The position numbers were made by a program, and so were the translations under genes. A stretch of DNA of 64,000 nt from Shewanella sp. Choline-02u-19. GTDB lineage: Bacteria > Pseudomonadota > Gammaproteobacteria > Enterobacterales > Shewanellaceae. This document shows positions 8,274 through 16,814 of the stretch, piece by piece. Position 1 is the first letter of the stretch; every line of letters begins with the position of its first letter. The DNA is taken from assembly GCF_002836205.1 (NCBI RefSeq), contig NZ_PJBE01000013.1, forward strand, positions 3,100,001 through 3,164,000, written 5' to 3'. The notes beneath the pieces are model-generated. The model ran no database searches. It was not told the DNA's origin and was given only the letters and a program-made list of their open reading frames with translations.

Positions 8274-9785
8274 ATGAAAGCGTCACTCCAGCTCAAAATG
8301 GGTCAGCAGCTAACTATGACTCCACAATTACAGCAGGCTATTCGCCTTTTGCAATTGTCCTCTTTAGAGCTGCAGCAAGAGATCCAGCAAGCATTAGACT
8401 CTAATCCACTGCTTGAATTAGATGAAGAGCAATCCGATGGCGAGCCTATCAGCAACGAAGATAGAACCACCAGTGACTCTGACAGCTATTCAGAGTCGGA
8501 TAGCGACAATGAATACAGCAGTAACACAGATGTTGATCCACAGCAGGATAGCGCTGCGGTAGACACCTCTGATGCATTAACGCAAGATTCAATGCCAGAT
8601 GAACTCCCAATGGATACTACTTGGGATGAAGTCTATACCGTGTCTTCGAATTCAAGCTCCGGCGGAATGCGCGATGATGATATGCCATTCCAAGGCGAAA
8701 CCACTGAAGGTTTATACGAACATCTTGAATGGCAGAAAAATCTAACGCCTTTTTCTGATAATGACCTAGCGATTGCCACCGCCATTATTGATGCGGTTGA
8801 TGAGCGAGGTTACCTTACTCAGAATTGTGAAGATATTCTTGAAGCAATGGGCGATCCAGAGATCGAGATAGACGAAGTGGAAGCCGTACTCAAACGCGTG
8901 CAGCATTTCGACCCTATCGGCGTCGCAGCCAGAGATCTCAGTGAATGTCTGCTTATCCAATTAGCTCAATATGCAGAAACAACACCCCATATAGACAATG
9001 CTCGCCTGCTCATTAAAGATTACTTAGATTTGATTGCTGGACGTGATTTTAGGCAATTGATGCGTAAGACTAAGCTCAAAGAGGATGACCTGCGTGATGC
9101 TATCACGCTTATTCAAACCTTGAACCCAAGACCGGGCCTGGCAGTCACGCGAAGTAAAGACGAATATGTGATCCCCGACGTTTCAGTGACAAAAAAGAAA
9201 GGCCGTTGGGTGGTTGAACTCAACCCCGACTACATGCCAAAAATCAACGTCAATCAACACTATGCTTCGATGGCTCGTAGCCAAAAAAATCAAGCAGATG
9301 GCCAATTTATTCGTAGTCACTTACAAGAAGCTAAATGGTTTATTAAAAGCATTGAGAGTCGTAATGAGACCCTCCTAAAAGTCTCCAACTGTATTGTGAA
9401 GTTCCAACAGGGATTTTTCGAATATGGTGATGAAGCCATGAAACCTATGGTACTCAACGACATTGCTGAAGCCGTAGAGATGCATGAATCCACTATCTCA
9501 AGGGTGACCACACAAAAGTATATGCATACCCCTAGAGGTATTTTCGAGTTAAAGTATTTCTTCTCTAGTCATGTCGGAACCGACGACGGTGGAGAGTGCT
9601 CATCAACAGCAATTAGAGCGTTTATTAAGAAGTTAGTCGCAGCTGAAAACCAACAGAAACCATTAAGCGATAGCAAAATGGCGCAACTGTTGGCAGAACA
9701 GGGGATTAAAGTTGCTCGACGTACCATCGCGAAATACCGCGAAGCAATGATGATCCCGCCCTCAAACCAACGCAAGAGTTTATAA
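8274..9785 (+). CDS. rpoN: RNA polymerase sigma-54 factor
   Basis: Alternative sigma factor that needs AAA+ activators. 503 residues: glutamine- and leucine-rich region I (1–50, LKMGQQLTMTPQLQQAIRLLQLS), a long acidic Ser/Asp/Glu-rich region II (about 50–125), core-binding region, HTH around 405–430 and the RpoN box ARRTIAKYREAM near the C-terminus. It is followed by hpf and ptsN, the classical rpoN locus. Confidence 0.97.
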   Translation: MKASLQLKMGQQLTMTPQLQQAIRLLQLSSLELQQEIQQALDSNPLLELDEEQSDGEPISNEDRTTSDSDSYSESDSDNEYSSNTDVDPQQDSAAVDTSDALTQDSMPDELPMDTTWDEVYTVSSNSSSGGMRDDDMPFQGETTEGLYEHLEWQKNLTPFSDNDLAIATAIIDAVDERGYLTQNCEDILEAMGDPEIEIDEVEAVLKRVQHFDPIGVAARDLSECLLIQLAQYAETTPHIDNARLLIKDYLDLIAGRDFRQLMRKTKLKEDDLRDAITLIQTLNPRPGLAVTRSKDEYVIPDVSVTKKKGRWVVELNPDYMPKINVNQHYASMARSQKNQADGQFIRSHLQEAKWFIKSIESRNETLLKVSNCIVKFQQGFFEYGDEAMKPMVLNDIAEAVEMHESTISRVTTQKYMHTPRGIFELKYFFSSHVGTDDGGECSSTAIRAFIKKLVAAENQQKPLSDSKMAQLLAEQGIKVARRTIAKYREAMMIPPSNQRKSL

Positions 9786-9815
9786 CTAAAATTATACACT
9801 TGGAGGAATCTTTCT

Positions 9816-10103
9816 ATGCAAATTAACCTTACTGGGCATCACATTGAAATCACTGCGTCACTGCGCAGTTATGTTGAAGAAAAATTTACAAAGCTTGAAC
9901 GTCATTTCGATCAGATCAATAATGTGCACGTCATATTGAATGTTGAAAAAATGCAACAGATTGCCGAAGCACGAATTCACCTGAAAAAAGGTGAAGTTTT
10001 TGCCACTTCGGAACATGCGGACATGTACGCCGCAATCGACTCCCTGATCGACAAATTAGATCGTCAGGTTATTAAACACAAAGAGAAGCTGACCAAACAC
10101 TAA
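9816..10103 (+). CDS. hpf: Ribosome hibernation promoting factor, short form
   Basis: Binds the small ribosomal subunit in stationary phase and promotes inactive ribosome dimers. 95 residues correspond to the short HPF/YfiA type, with the N-terminal MQINLTGHHIEITASLR and the basic C-terminal helix. A strong TTGGAGGAAT ribosome site precedes it. It lies between rpoN and ptsN with 2 bp to the latter. Confidence 0.95.
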   Translation: MQINLTGHHIEITASLRSYVEEKFTKLERHFDQINNVHVILNVEKMQQIAEARIHLKKGEVFATSEHADMYAAIDSLIDKLDRQVIKHKEKLTKH

Positions 10104-10105
10104 CG

Positions 10106-10549
10106 ATGGAACTATGTACCATCCTGCAGCCGGAATGCACTACCTGTGCCACTCCGGGCAGTAAGAAAAAAGTACTGGAACTCATCAGCGATATTGCCGC
10201 TGCCCAGTACCCTACCCTTTCTTCACAAGAGATTTTCGAAAGCCTGTTGGCTCGCGAAAAAATGGGTAGCACAGGTATAGGCAACGGTATAGCAATCCCT
10301 CACGGGAGATTGGCTAATATTGACCATCCATTGGGCATATTAATCAAATGTGAAACACCGATATCTTTTGACTCGATAGATAAGCAACCGGTTGATATAT
10401 TATTTGCCCTGTTAGTGCCCGCAGATCAATGTGAGCAACATCTCGCGACGCTGTCTTCAATGGCAGAAAAGCTTAACGACAAAGCGATCGTGAAGCAGTT
10501 GAGAAAAAGTAAGAGTGAATCTGAGTTATACGACTTAATCACTCAATAG
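10106..10549 (+). CDS. ptsN: Nitrogen-PTS EIIA component PtsN
   Basis: EIIA-Ntr of the regulatory phosphotransferase system; phosphorylated by Npr and involved in nitrogen, carbon and potassium control in other proteobacteria. 147 residues with the phospho-accepting His66 in GIAIPHGRL. Probably co-transcribed with rpoN and hpf; the next gene (rapZ) is separated by a 468 bp gap. Confidence 0.95.
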   Translation: MELCTILQPECTTCATPGSKKKVLELISDIAAAQYPTLSSQEIFESLLAREKMGSTGIGNGIAIPHGRLANIDHPLGILIKCETPISFDSIDKQPVDILFALLVPADQCEQHLATLSSMAEKLNDKAIVKQLRKSKSESELYDLITQ

Positions 10550-10649
10550 TGAGAGGTCTCTGATCTGTCGAGCTTAGTTTTTACGTATTTTTTGATGTTC
10601 AAGAAGTATAAGACATGAGCAAAGAGAAACGCTTACACACTCTTGTAGG

Positions 10650-10689
10650 AATAGCTTAGAAACACTTAAACCAGTGTTCCTAAGCTATT
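10650..10689 (+). terminator. Strong stem-loop after ptsN
   Basis: The left arm AATAGCTTAGAAACAC and right arm GTGTTCCTAAGCTATT pair over 16 positions with one mismatch around an 8-base loop. There is no uridine run after it, so it may be a structured RNA element or a processing site rather than a classical terminator. Confidence 0.5.
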
Positions 10690-10950
10690 GTTGCCGTGTT
10701 ATAGGCTATTTGTGGAGAATAATTAAACTGCATTGCCTCCGTATCGTCCCACCTCGCCAAAATAATGTATAAACTGCGGTAAAAACAAACCTAAAAGTGC
10801 AACTATCTCGACGGACTCAAGTCCGTAAGTCGCTAGAGATTACCGATATACAAGCAGTAAGATTTAACGACCTAGGCATTTATTACAGCAATATTATTTA
10901 TTATTACCAACTAGCCTAAGCTATTGCTTTAAGCCAGAAAAAAGTTAATC

Positions 10951-10956
10951 TATAAT
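10951..10956 (+). promoter_or_regulatory. Possible -10 box for rapZ
   Basis: A perfect TATAAT lies 61 bases before the rapZ start codon. The best -35 candidates (TTGCTT at 10924, spacer 21; TTTAAG at 10928, spacer 17) are poor, so this rests on the -10 alone. Confidence 0.35.
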
Positions 10957-11017
10957 CTTGTACACCCCGTATACATTTATAAAACATTAATTCTAACTTT
11001 TATTAGGTAGTGAAAAG

Positions 11018-11872
11018 ATGAAACTCGTTCTAGTCTCTGGTCGTTCCGGCTCAGGCAAATCAGTACTGTTAAGAATGCTAGAAGATCTCGGCTATTATTG
11101 TGTCGATAATCTACCATTGCCAATGATGGGCACCCTGCTTGAACAACTTTCTGGTAACTCAGAGTTAGTCGCTATTAGTGTTGATATCCGCAACATGCCA
11201 GAAAAAGAGAACGAATGGATTAAGCATCTGACCAATTTGCCAGAAGGCGTGGAGTTATTGAGCTTCTTTTTAAACTCTAGCGATGAAGTGCTCCTCAAGC
11301 GCTACAACGAAACTCGTCGTCTGCACCCTTTGTCTCATGCAAACATTTCATTAAAAGAAGCAATTCAGCTTGAAGGGCGCCAGTTGGAACCGCTCGCTAA
11401 GATCGTTGACCATTATATTGATACTTCTACCCTCAATATTTACGATCTCAATGACCAAGTACGTGAGATCTTATTAGGCAACGTCGATAAAGAGTTGATG
11501 ATCAAGTTTGAGTCTTTTGGGTTTAAACATGGCATGCCAACTGAAGCTGATTTTATGTTTGACGTTCGATTTCTTCCAAATCCACATTGGGAGCCGGATC
11601 TCAGACCCATGACAGGGCTCGATAAACCCGTGCAAGAGTTTTTAAATCTGCACCCTACAGTCAATAAGTTTATCTGGCAGATCGAGAATTTATTGGAGAC
11701 TTGGTTACCCGATTTAGAACGTAACAACCGCAGCTACCTCACTATCGCTATTGGTTGTACTGGTGGCCAGCATCGCTCTGTTTATGTCACAGAACGACTC
11801 GCTGAACACTTCAAAAAAGGCCGACATAAAGTCACTTCTAGCCATAGAGAGTTAAAAAATGCCAACGATTGA
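11018..11872 (+). CDS. rapZ: RNase adapter protein RapZ
   Basis: RNA-binding, nucleotide-binding protein that in enterobacteria directs RNase E to the GlmZ small RNA and so controls glucosamine-6-phosphate synthase. 284 residues with N-terminal Walker A GRSGSGKS (8–15) and the conserved C-terminal GCTGGQHRSVYV RNA-binding domain. Overlaps npr by 14 bp. The GlmY/GlmZ partners are not known outside enterobacteria, so the RNA target here is open. Confidence 0.95.
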   Translation: MKLVLVSGRSGSGKSVLLRMLEDLGYYCVDNLPLPMMGTLLEQLSGNSELVAISVDIRNMPEKENEWIKHLTNLPEGVELLSFFLNSSDEVLLKRYNETRRLHPLSHANISLKEAIQLEGRQLEPLAKIVDHYIDTSTLNIYDLNDQVREILLGNVDKELMIKFESFGFKHGMPTEADFMFDVRFLPNPHWEPDLRPMTGLDKPVQEFLNLHPTVNKFIWQIENLLETWLPDLERNNRSYLTIAIGCTGGQHRSVYVTERLAEHFKKGRHKVTSSHRELKNAND

Positions 11873-12134
11873 ACGGCAAGTCACCATCTGCAATAAGCTC
11901 GGGCTACATGCCAGAGCGGCAACAAAATTGGTGGTTTTAGCCTCAGAATTTGATGCCCAAATCACTATTATTCAAGGTGAAAAGCAAGCTTCAGCGGTAA
12001 GTGTACTAGGCTTACTCATGTTAGAAACTGGAATGGGTAAATCCATACAGCTTCTCGCCAACGGCCCAGATGCAAAACCAGCGTTAGATGCCATATGTCA
12101 TTTGATCAATACCAAATTCGACGAAGATAATTAG
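11859..12134 (+). CDS. ptsO: Phosphocarrier protein Npr (nitrogen PTS HPr)
   Basis: HPr-like carrier passing phosphate from EI-Ntr (PtsP) to PtsN. 91 residues with the active histidine at about position 17 (LGLHARAATKLV) and the family's second conserved block ASAVSVLGLLML. Starts inside the rapZ 3' end, implying translational coupling. Confidence 0.94.
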   Translation: MPTIERQVTICNKLGLHARAATKLVVLASEFDAQITIIQGEKQASAVSVLGLLMLETGMGKSIQLLANGPDAKPALDAICHLINTKFDEDN

Positions 12135-12219
12135 TCCGTCCATTTTCCTAATATTTGTTATTTATCCCCCTTTACTTACGTTATGATAAGCGCCTTTTAA
12201 AAGACCCTGCGAGGGACCC

Positions 12220-13584
12220 ATGCCGATTGAAGTCTTAGACAACGAAACAACAGACCAACGCCTCAATCAGCTAAATAAAGCATTAGGTAGCGGGATGTTT
12301 GTTCATGTCCGCAATATGTTGCAGGATATGGCAGCCACCGATATCGCCTTTATTCTCGAATCTTCGCCGCCCCGCACCCGCCAAGTTTTATGGCAATTGA
12401 TTGACCAAGAGCACACAGGTGAAATTCTTGATGAGTTAGGCGAAGAGCTTAAAGACAATCTTATTCGCCAAATGAGTCCAGAGCGCGTCGCTAAAGCGGC
12501 TGAAAGCATGGATACCGATGACTTAGCCTACATTCTTAGAAGCTTACCAGACAGCATCTTTAATGAAGTGCTGCAGTCGATGAGTGCCCAAGACCGTGTC
12601 AGGGTTGAGCAGGCGCTCTCTTATCCCGATGATACTGCTGGCAGTATCATGAATACCGATACTGTAACCCTAAGACCCGACGTCAATATCGATGTGATAT
12701 TGCGCTATTTGAGAATTCGCGGCGAACTGCCAGCCGCAACCGATATGCTGTATGTGGTCGATAAACAGGACCGAGTACTCGGCGGTGTGCGCATTGCCGA
12801 TCTACTCACCTGTAATCCAGATTCATCGATTAGAGAGATCATGGCCGCCGATCTCGAAGCTATTCCCGTGGGTATGTCCGACAGTGAAGTGGCGCAACTG
12901 TTTGAGCGTCATGACTGGGTTTCTGCCCCCGTTATTGATGATGATAACAAGTTGCTTGGCCGTATTACCATTGATGATGTGGTCGATGTTATTCGAGAAG
13001 ATGCCGAACATTCGATGATGGGTATGGCAGGTATGGATGATGATACCGATACCTTTGGTCCTGTACTCAAAAGTACCTTTCGCCGTTCACTGTGGTTAAC
13101 CGTCAACTTGTTTGCCGCGCTGCTCGCAGCATCGGTGAGTAATATGTTCGAAGGAACATTAGAGCAATTTGCCACTATCGCGATTTTAATGACCATTGTT
13201 CCCAGTATGGGCGGTGTTGCAGGTAATCAAACCTTAGCGCTGGTCATTCGTGGTATCGCCCTAGGTCAAATTGGTCAAAGTAACTCCAGGTGGCTTATTG
13301 GCAAAGAGCTTGCCATTGGCTTTCTGAATGGCTTGCTGTGGTCCGTTCTTGTGTTTGCAGCAGTGTGGGCTTGGAAAGGTGACATTACCTTGGGAGCAAC
13401 GATTGGTGGAGCTATGCTCATCAACATGACGGTTGCAGGCCTTGCTGGCGCAAGTATTCCGTTACTGCTTAAAAAGATGAACATCGACCCAGCGCTTGCA
13501 GGCGGCATGGTATTAACCACAGTGACTGATGTTATCGGCTTATTTGCCTTCTTAGGACTGGCGACCGTATTCCTGATAAAGTAG
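12220..13584 (+). CDS. mgtE: Magnesium transporter MgtE
   Basis: Mg2+ channel with cytoplasmic gating domains. 454 residues: MgtE N-domain (about 20–125), two CBS domains (about 130–255) and five C-terminal membrane helices with the pore motif SMGGVAGNQTLALVIRG. A GCGAGGGA ribosome site precedes the ATG. It follows npr by 85 bp and is closed by a terminator. Confidence 0.95.
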   Translation: MPIEVLDNETTDQRLNQLNKALGSGMFVHVRNMLQDMAATDIAFILESSPPRTRQVLWQLIDQEHTGEILDELGEELKDNLIRQMSPERVAKAAESMDTDDLAYILRSLPDSIFNEVLQSMSAQDRVRVEQALSYPDDTAGSIMNTDTVTLRPDVNIDVILRYLRIRGELPAATDMLYVVDKQDRVLGGVRIADLLTCNPDSSIREIMAADLEAIPVGMSDSEVAQLFERHDWVSAPVIDDDNKLLGRITIDDVVDVIREDAEHSMMGMAGMDDDTDTFGPVLKSTFRRSLWLTVNLFAALLAASVSNMFEGTLEQFATIAILMTIVPSMGGVAGNQTLALVIRGIALGQIGQSNSRWLIGKELAIGFLNGLLWSVLVFAAVWAWKGDITLGATIGGAMLINMTVAGLAGASIPLLLKKMNIDPALAGGMVLTTVTDVIGLFAFLGLATVFLIK

Positions 13585-13605
13585 CTTAAAGAAAGTTGAA
13601 TAAAC

Positions 13606-13646
13606 TAAAGACCGCCTTTTAGCTAATGCTAGAAAGCGGTCTTTTA
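13606..13646. terminator. Rho-independent terminator, mgtE / ModA-like gene
   Basis: Stem AAAGACCGC with GCGGTCTTT and flanking A and T runs on both sides. It lies between convergent genes and can act in both directions. Confidence 0.85.
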
Positions 13647-13680
13647 GTATTCATCAATCTTCACGCAGAGCTTGTTGTAT

Positions 13681-14469
13681 TTATCGTTTGAGTGGCGCTT
13701 TAAAACCATAGTCCGCTAAGATTGTTTGGCCCTTTTCAGATAACACAAACATTGCTAGTTTCCAGGCATCAGGTTGTGCAGCCTTTAACACGACTAAGCC
13801 ATAATCTGCTCCCACCGCTATCTCATTGGGCAGCTGTACCACTTTCAAGCTAGGCACCTCTTTTTGTGCAAGAACAGCATTAGTGCAATAGGTTAAAAAG
13901 ATGTCAGCGCGATTATTTTCCATCACCCAACCATAGGTATTACGGCCACTAGGTGCTTTAGCACTGGTTTCACCGCCCGTTAGCTGTAATGCTTTGTTCT
14001 CTAATTTATTTTTCGCCCCAGCAACTAATGCATCAGCCCTTGCAAAAACCTTCCACGCGTAATCACCAGACGGATCGGCTTTAGGAGTCGACGTGCCAAG
14101 ACGAACGTCACTACTGAGCATCTGTTGTAATAAGTCATCATCAATTTCAACACTGGCTTGCGTCAACGCGCACATTTGGTTTTGTGCAAACATCACCACA
14201 CTTTCTGCCAGTGCGTCATTTTGTAAGGTTTGTGGATGTTTCATATTGGCAGACGCAAACACATCCACAGTCTCACCCTTTTCAATACGCTTTCTGAGTA
14301 GACCTGAGGGTGCAAAATCGGTATTAACAGCCTGCTTCGACTCTAACTGATAAGCCGCAACAATATCTGACATGGCATTTTTTAAACTGCCCGCTGCGCG
14401 CATCTCTATCGGCGCAGCGGTTGCCGTTAGTGGCAATATTAATAACGAGGCTACAATCCATTTTTTCAT
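13681..14469 (-). CDS. ModA-like periplasmic substrate-binding protein
   Basis: Periplasmic binding protein of the molybdate/tungstate ModA family. About 262 residues: signal peptide ending TATAA-PIEMRAAGSL, then ModA motifs such as DVFASAN and KADPSGDYAWKVF. I choose the ATG at 14469, which has GGAA upstream, over the in-frame ATG at 14481. No modB/modC permease or ATPase genes are adjacent, so it is an orphan here. Another oxyanion or an orphan sensing role is possible. Confidence 0.82.
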   Translation of the reverse strand: MKKWIVASLLILPLTATAAPIEMRAAGSLKNAMSDIVAAYQLESKQAVNTDFAPSGLLRKRIEKGETVDVFASANMKHPQTLQNDALAESVVMFAQNQMCALTQASVEIDDDLLQQMLSSDVRLGTSTPKADPSGDYAWKVFARADALVAGAKNKLENKALQLTGGETSAKAPSGRNTYGWVMENNRADIFLTYCTNAVLAQKEVPSLKVVQLPNEIAVGADYGLVVLKAAQPDAWKLAMFVLSEKGQTILADYGFKAPLKR

Positions 14470-14652
14470 GATAATTTCCATAGTAAGTACTGAAGGTACA
14501 ATCGGTGTATATAACGATGCCGCCGATCAAAAAGCATTTACTCGCAAAAAACAACAGCCAAGGCTCCATCAGCAAAAGGGGCTTTAAAACTGTTGAAATG
14601 GATCACTCACAAATTAACGCCACCAGACAAAAAGTCGCAATTAATGAATAGC

Positions 14653-14680
14653 AAAAAGCCACCGAGTCGGTGGCTTTTTA
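14653..14680. terminator. Terminator after OmpA-type lipoprotein gene
   Basis: AAAAAGCCACCGA and TCGGTGGCTTTTT form a near-perfect hairpin with A and T runs. It lies just past the stop of the minus-strand lipoprotein gene. Confidence 0.88.
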
Positions 14681-14698
14681 TCTGAATAAAGACACTAG

Positions 14699-15367
14699 TT
14701 AGCTTAGTGGGCTAAGTACTATCTCAACTCTGCGATTGTCTGCTCTGCCCGCTTTAGTCCCATTGCCTGCTATAGGTCTTTCTTCCCCCACGCCATGAGA
14801 CACCACTCTTGCTGATGGAACCTGACGGCTCATCAAGTAGCTAGCGACTTCACTCGCTCTGACTTGCGACAGCCTCAAGTTATAAGATGCAGCACCAGAA
14901 CTATCGGTATGACCCATCACATTGAGCTTGGTCTCATCATATTCTAACGCCACCAAAGCGACGCTATTTAACACTTGCTGCGCCCGTTGGCTTAGATCTG
15001 TTTGATCGACACCAAAAGTCACATCGTTTGGCATGTTCAAAATAATATTATCGCCACTTCGGGTGACACTGACACCAGATGACTGCAGTTGCTGACGCAA
15101 TTCAGCTTCCTGTACATCCATGTAATAACCAATACCACCACCAAGGGCAGCCCCTGATGCAGCGCCAATTAAAGCACCTTTACCTCTATCACTTTTACTT
15201 GAAGAGGCAACTCCAATGACCGCACCAGCAAGTGCACCGATCAATGCACCATTAGTCGCTTTACCATTTTGGGATTCATTACTGTATGGATTGGTTGTCT
15301 GACAACCTGAAACGAACACTGCTGCAACCAGACAGCTTGCGATAATTCCGCCGTGCTTAACACTCAT
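14699..15367 (-). CDS. OmpA-family outer-membrane lipoprotein, YiaD-like
   Basis: Lipoprotein with a peptidoglycan-binding OmpA domain. From the ATG at 15367 (GGAG eight bases upstream) it has a lipobox ending at Cys22, a glycine-zipper segment (about 38–85, GALIGALAGAVIG), and a C-terminal OmpA domain (about 110–220) with NVMGHTDSSG and the conserved NRRVEI end. This architecture matches YiaD-type proteins. Likely anchors the outer membrane to the cell wall. Single-gene unit with its own terminator. Confidence 0.88.
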   Translation of the reverse strand: MSVKHGGIIASCLVAAVFVSGCQTTNPYSNESQNGKATNGALIGALAGAVIGVASSSKSDRGKGALIGAASGAALGGGIGYYMDVQEAELRQQLQSSGVSVTRSGDNIILNMPNDVTFGVDQTDLSQRAQQVLNSVALVALEYDETKLNVMGHTDSSGAASYNLRLSQVRASEVASYLMSRQVPSARVVSHGVGEERPIAGNGTKAGRADNRRVEIVLSPLS

Positions 15368-15719
15368 AAACATTACTCCTAACTGTCTTCACCCAAGTGA
15401 AGACGACAACATATCGAGTTATTTTGTTAACAGTATATAAGCAGGCAATTATTAGACAATGGCTACAAAATCAAGCGCGCTAAAATCGTACAGCTTACGC
15501 GATATAAAATCCTGACAATTGCTAAGTCTGCGCACCAAAATCGCGCAAGTATGCCCTAATTTGTAGCCAACGTCACTTATATCACCCTGACACACAACAA
15601 CCAAAAACCACAAACACTTGATCTGCAAGTGATTATTCTAGCGGTTTGTTTTGGCATAAAATGAGCATACCTATAAAGTAGTATTAAATTGAGTTGTATA
15701 AAGCGATATAGGAACACCC
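15368..15719. other. Non-coding region with nested inverted repeats
   Basis: TGGCTACAAA (15460–15469) and TTTGTAGCCA (15560–15569) are a perfect 10 bp inverted repeat about 90 bases apart. Further on, CACTTG (15615–15620) and CAAGTG (15626–15631) form a short hairpin flanked by roughly complementary A-rich and T-rich arms. No gene longer than about 30 codons is seen. It may hold promoters for both flanks and a structured leader. Confidence 0.45.
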
Positions 15720-15809
15720 ATGAAATTAATCCAGAAAGTTGCAACAAAGTACCAAGAGTTCACGCATATGATTATGCATATTGGCATCAGCCAGTGGGAT
15801 GTCGAATAA
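15720..15809 (+). CDS. Possible 29-residue small protein
   Basis: A short frame ATG...TAA with a well-placed ribosome site (AGGA, six bases before the ATG). It encodes a 29-residue peptide starting MKLIQKVATKYQ and ending SQWDVE. It precedes the small HTH gene by 46 bp in the same direction, so it could be a leader peptide or a free small protein. No family is recognised. Support is the ribosome site and context only. Confidence 0.4.
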   Translation: MKLIQKVATKYQEFTHMIMHIGISQWDVE

Positions 15810-15855
15810 GACCATTTTTATTAGATTAATTTAACGTATACATAAGAGGTGTCCA

Positions 15856-16092
15856 ATGACAGCAGTAAACCACAGTATCAACCTCAGTATTATCAATGAA
15901 GTCAAAAGTAATGGCCGGCTGTTATCTGACGTAGCAAAGCAATATGGCGTGTCGACTAAGGCTGTTTATCAACTTGTGCGTCAAAGCGAACAACCGTCAA
16001 CAAGCCGCACATTGACCTTAAGATCAGAGATTGAGCAACTACGCAGCCGTATTCAAGAGTTAACCTTAGAGCTGAGCCATATTACTCAATAA
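15856..16092 (+). CDS. Small HTH protein with C-terminal coiled coil
   Basis: 78 residues: an N-terminal helix-turn-helix of the Hin/transposase-like type (GRLLSDVAKQYGVSTKAVYQLVRQ, described here as residues about 20–43) followed by a leucine-heptad segment (about 53–76) likely to dimerise. AGAGGTG precedes the ATG. It resembles orphan HTH proteins related to transposase subunit A, but no partner transposase gene is adjacent. May be a small DNA-binding regulator; function unknown. Confidence 0.65.
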   Translation: MTAVNHSINLSIINEVKSNGRLLSDVAKQYGVSTKAVYQLVRQSEQPSTSRTLTLRSEIEQLRSRIQELTLELSHITQ

Positions 16093-16322
16093 AACCCTGT
16101 TTAGCAGAGGTAAAGGTATATCGTTTTGCCCCAAATGAAATGATAGTGTTATCGTAATAACAATAATAATTGCGCGCTAATTTCACTTTTACCTCTGCGA
16201 CTTATGCTATTGCAAGCAACTGCATTCGATGATTAATTAACTTTAAGTAACATTAAAAATCCACTCAAACGGCTGCGGTTACATTAAACTCACTAGCAGT
16301 GCTTACTAAAAAGGCTGTATTC

Positions 16323-16760
16323 ATGGGATCCCACACATTAAATTCAATCAGTTCAACAATTAAAATAACTCTTAGCTCAATCGCCATTGTCTTTTCACTT
16401 TCGGCTTGTGTTAGTCAACATGATTTAATGGTCGAAAAAGGTTTTCCACTGCCCTATGCCGATGGCTTTGATGATGGCTGTCATAGTGGCAATAAAGCGG
16501 CGGGGAGTTTATTCGACGAATTCAAAAAAGACGTCAATCGCTTTAACAGTGATAAACAATACGGTCAAGGATGGTCTGATGGCTTTAGACAATGCGAAAC
16601 TGAACAGGAAGCAGCGCAGCGTCAAACCAGAATAATGCTTGAGCAACAGCGCTTACAGGAACAAAAGAAAGCCAATAATATTAGCCAGCAACACGCATTA
16701 GAGAAAGAAGTCATGAAGGGCGTCGACATCGACGCTCTCAAAAGCCTAGAGAAACAGTAG
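16323..16760 (+). CDS. Small lipoprotein of unknown function
   Basis: About 145 residues. The frame extends to a GTG at 16299, but AAGG eight bases before the ATG at 16323 favours the latter. A hydrophobic segment ends in the lipobox SLSAC, so it is probably a lipoprotein. The mature part is acidic and hydrophilic with paired aromatic/glycine motifs (YADGFDDGCHSG and YGQGWSDGFRQC, which look like an internal duplication, each with one cysteine), then a charged coiled-coil tail rich in Gln/Glu. No family recognised. Confidence 0.72.
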   Translation: MGSHTLNSISSTIKITLSSIAIVFSLSACVSQHDLMVEKGFPLPYADGFDDGCHSGNKAAGSLFDEFKKDVNRFNSDKQYGQGWSDGFRQCETEQEAAQRQTRIMLEQQRLQEQKKANNISQQHALEKEVMKGVDIDALKSLEKQ

Positions 16761-16773
16761 TGTAGAACATACT

Positions 16774-16797
16774 AGGCCGCGCCATAAACCGCGGTCT
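16774..16797. terminator. Hairpin between convergent genes
   Basis: AGGCCGCG and CGCGGTCT pair over 8 positions (one G-U) around an 8-base loop between the two convergent lipoprotein genes. No clear T run. Confidence 0.5.
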
Positions 16798-16814
16798 GTA
16801 ATGTCTTAGCTCAA

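Larger units (their letters stand above)
10550..11017. other. 468 bp non-coding gap between ptsN and rapZ with two hairpins
   Basis: In Escherichia coli rapZ follows ptsN almost directly, so this gap is unusually long. It holds a 16 bp stem-loop (10650–10689), a second compact palindrome (10811–10826) and a TATAAT box (10951–10956) that could serve rapZ. No credible open reading frame is visible. It may contain the ptsN terminator, the rapZ promoter and possibly a small RNA. Confidence 0.6.

Noticed and set aside
12752..13018. Plus-strand frame within mgtE
   Set aside because: Overlaps the CBS domains of an intact mgtE in another frame and has no independent support.
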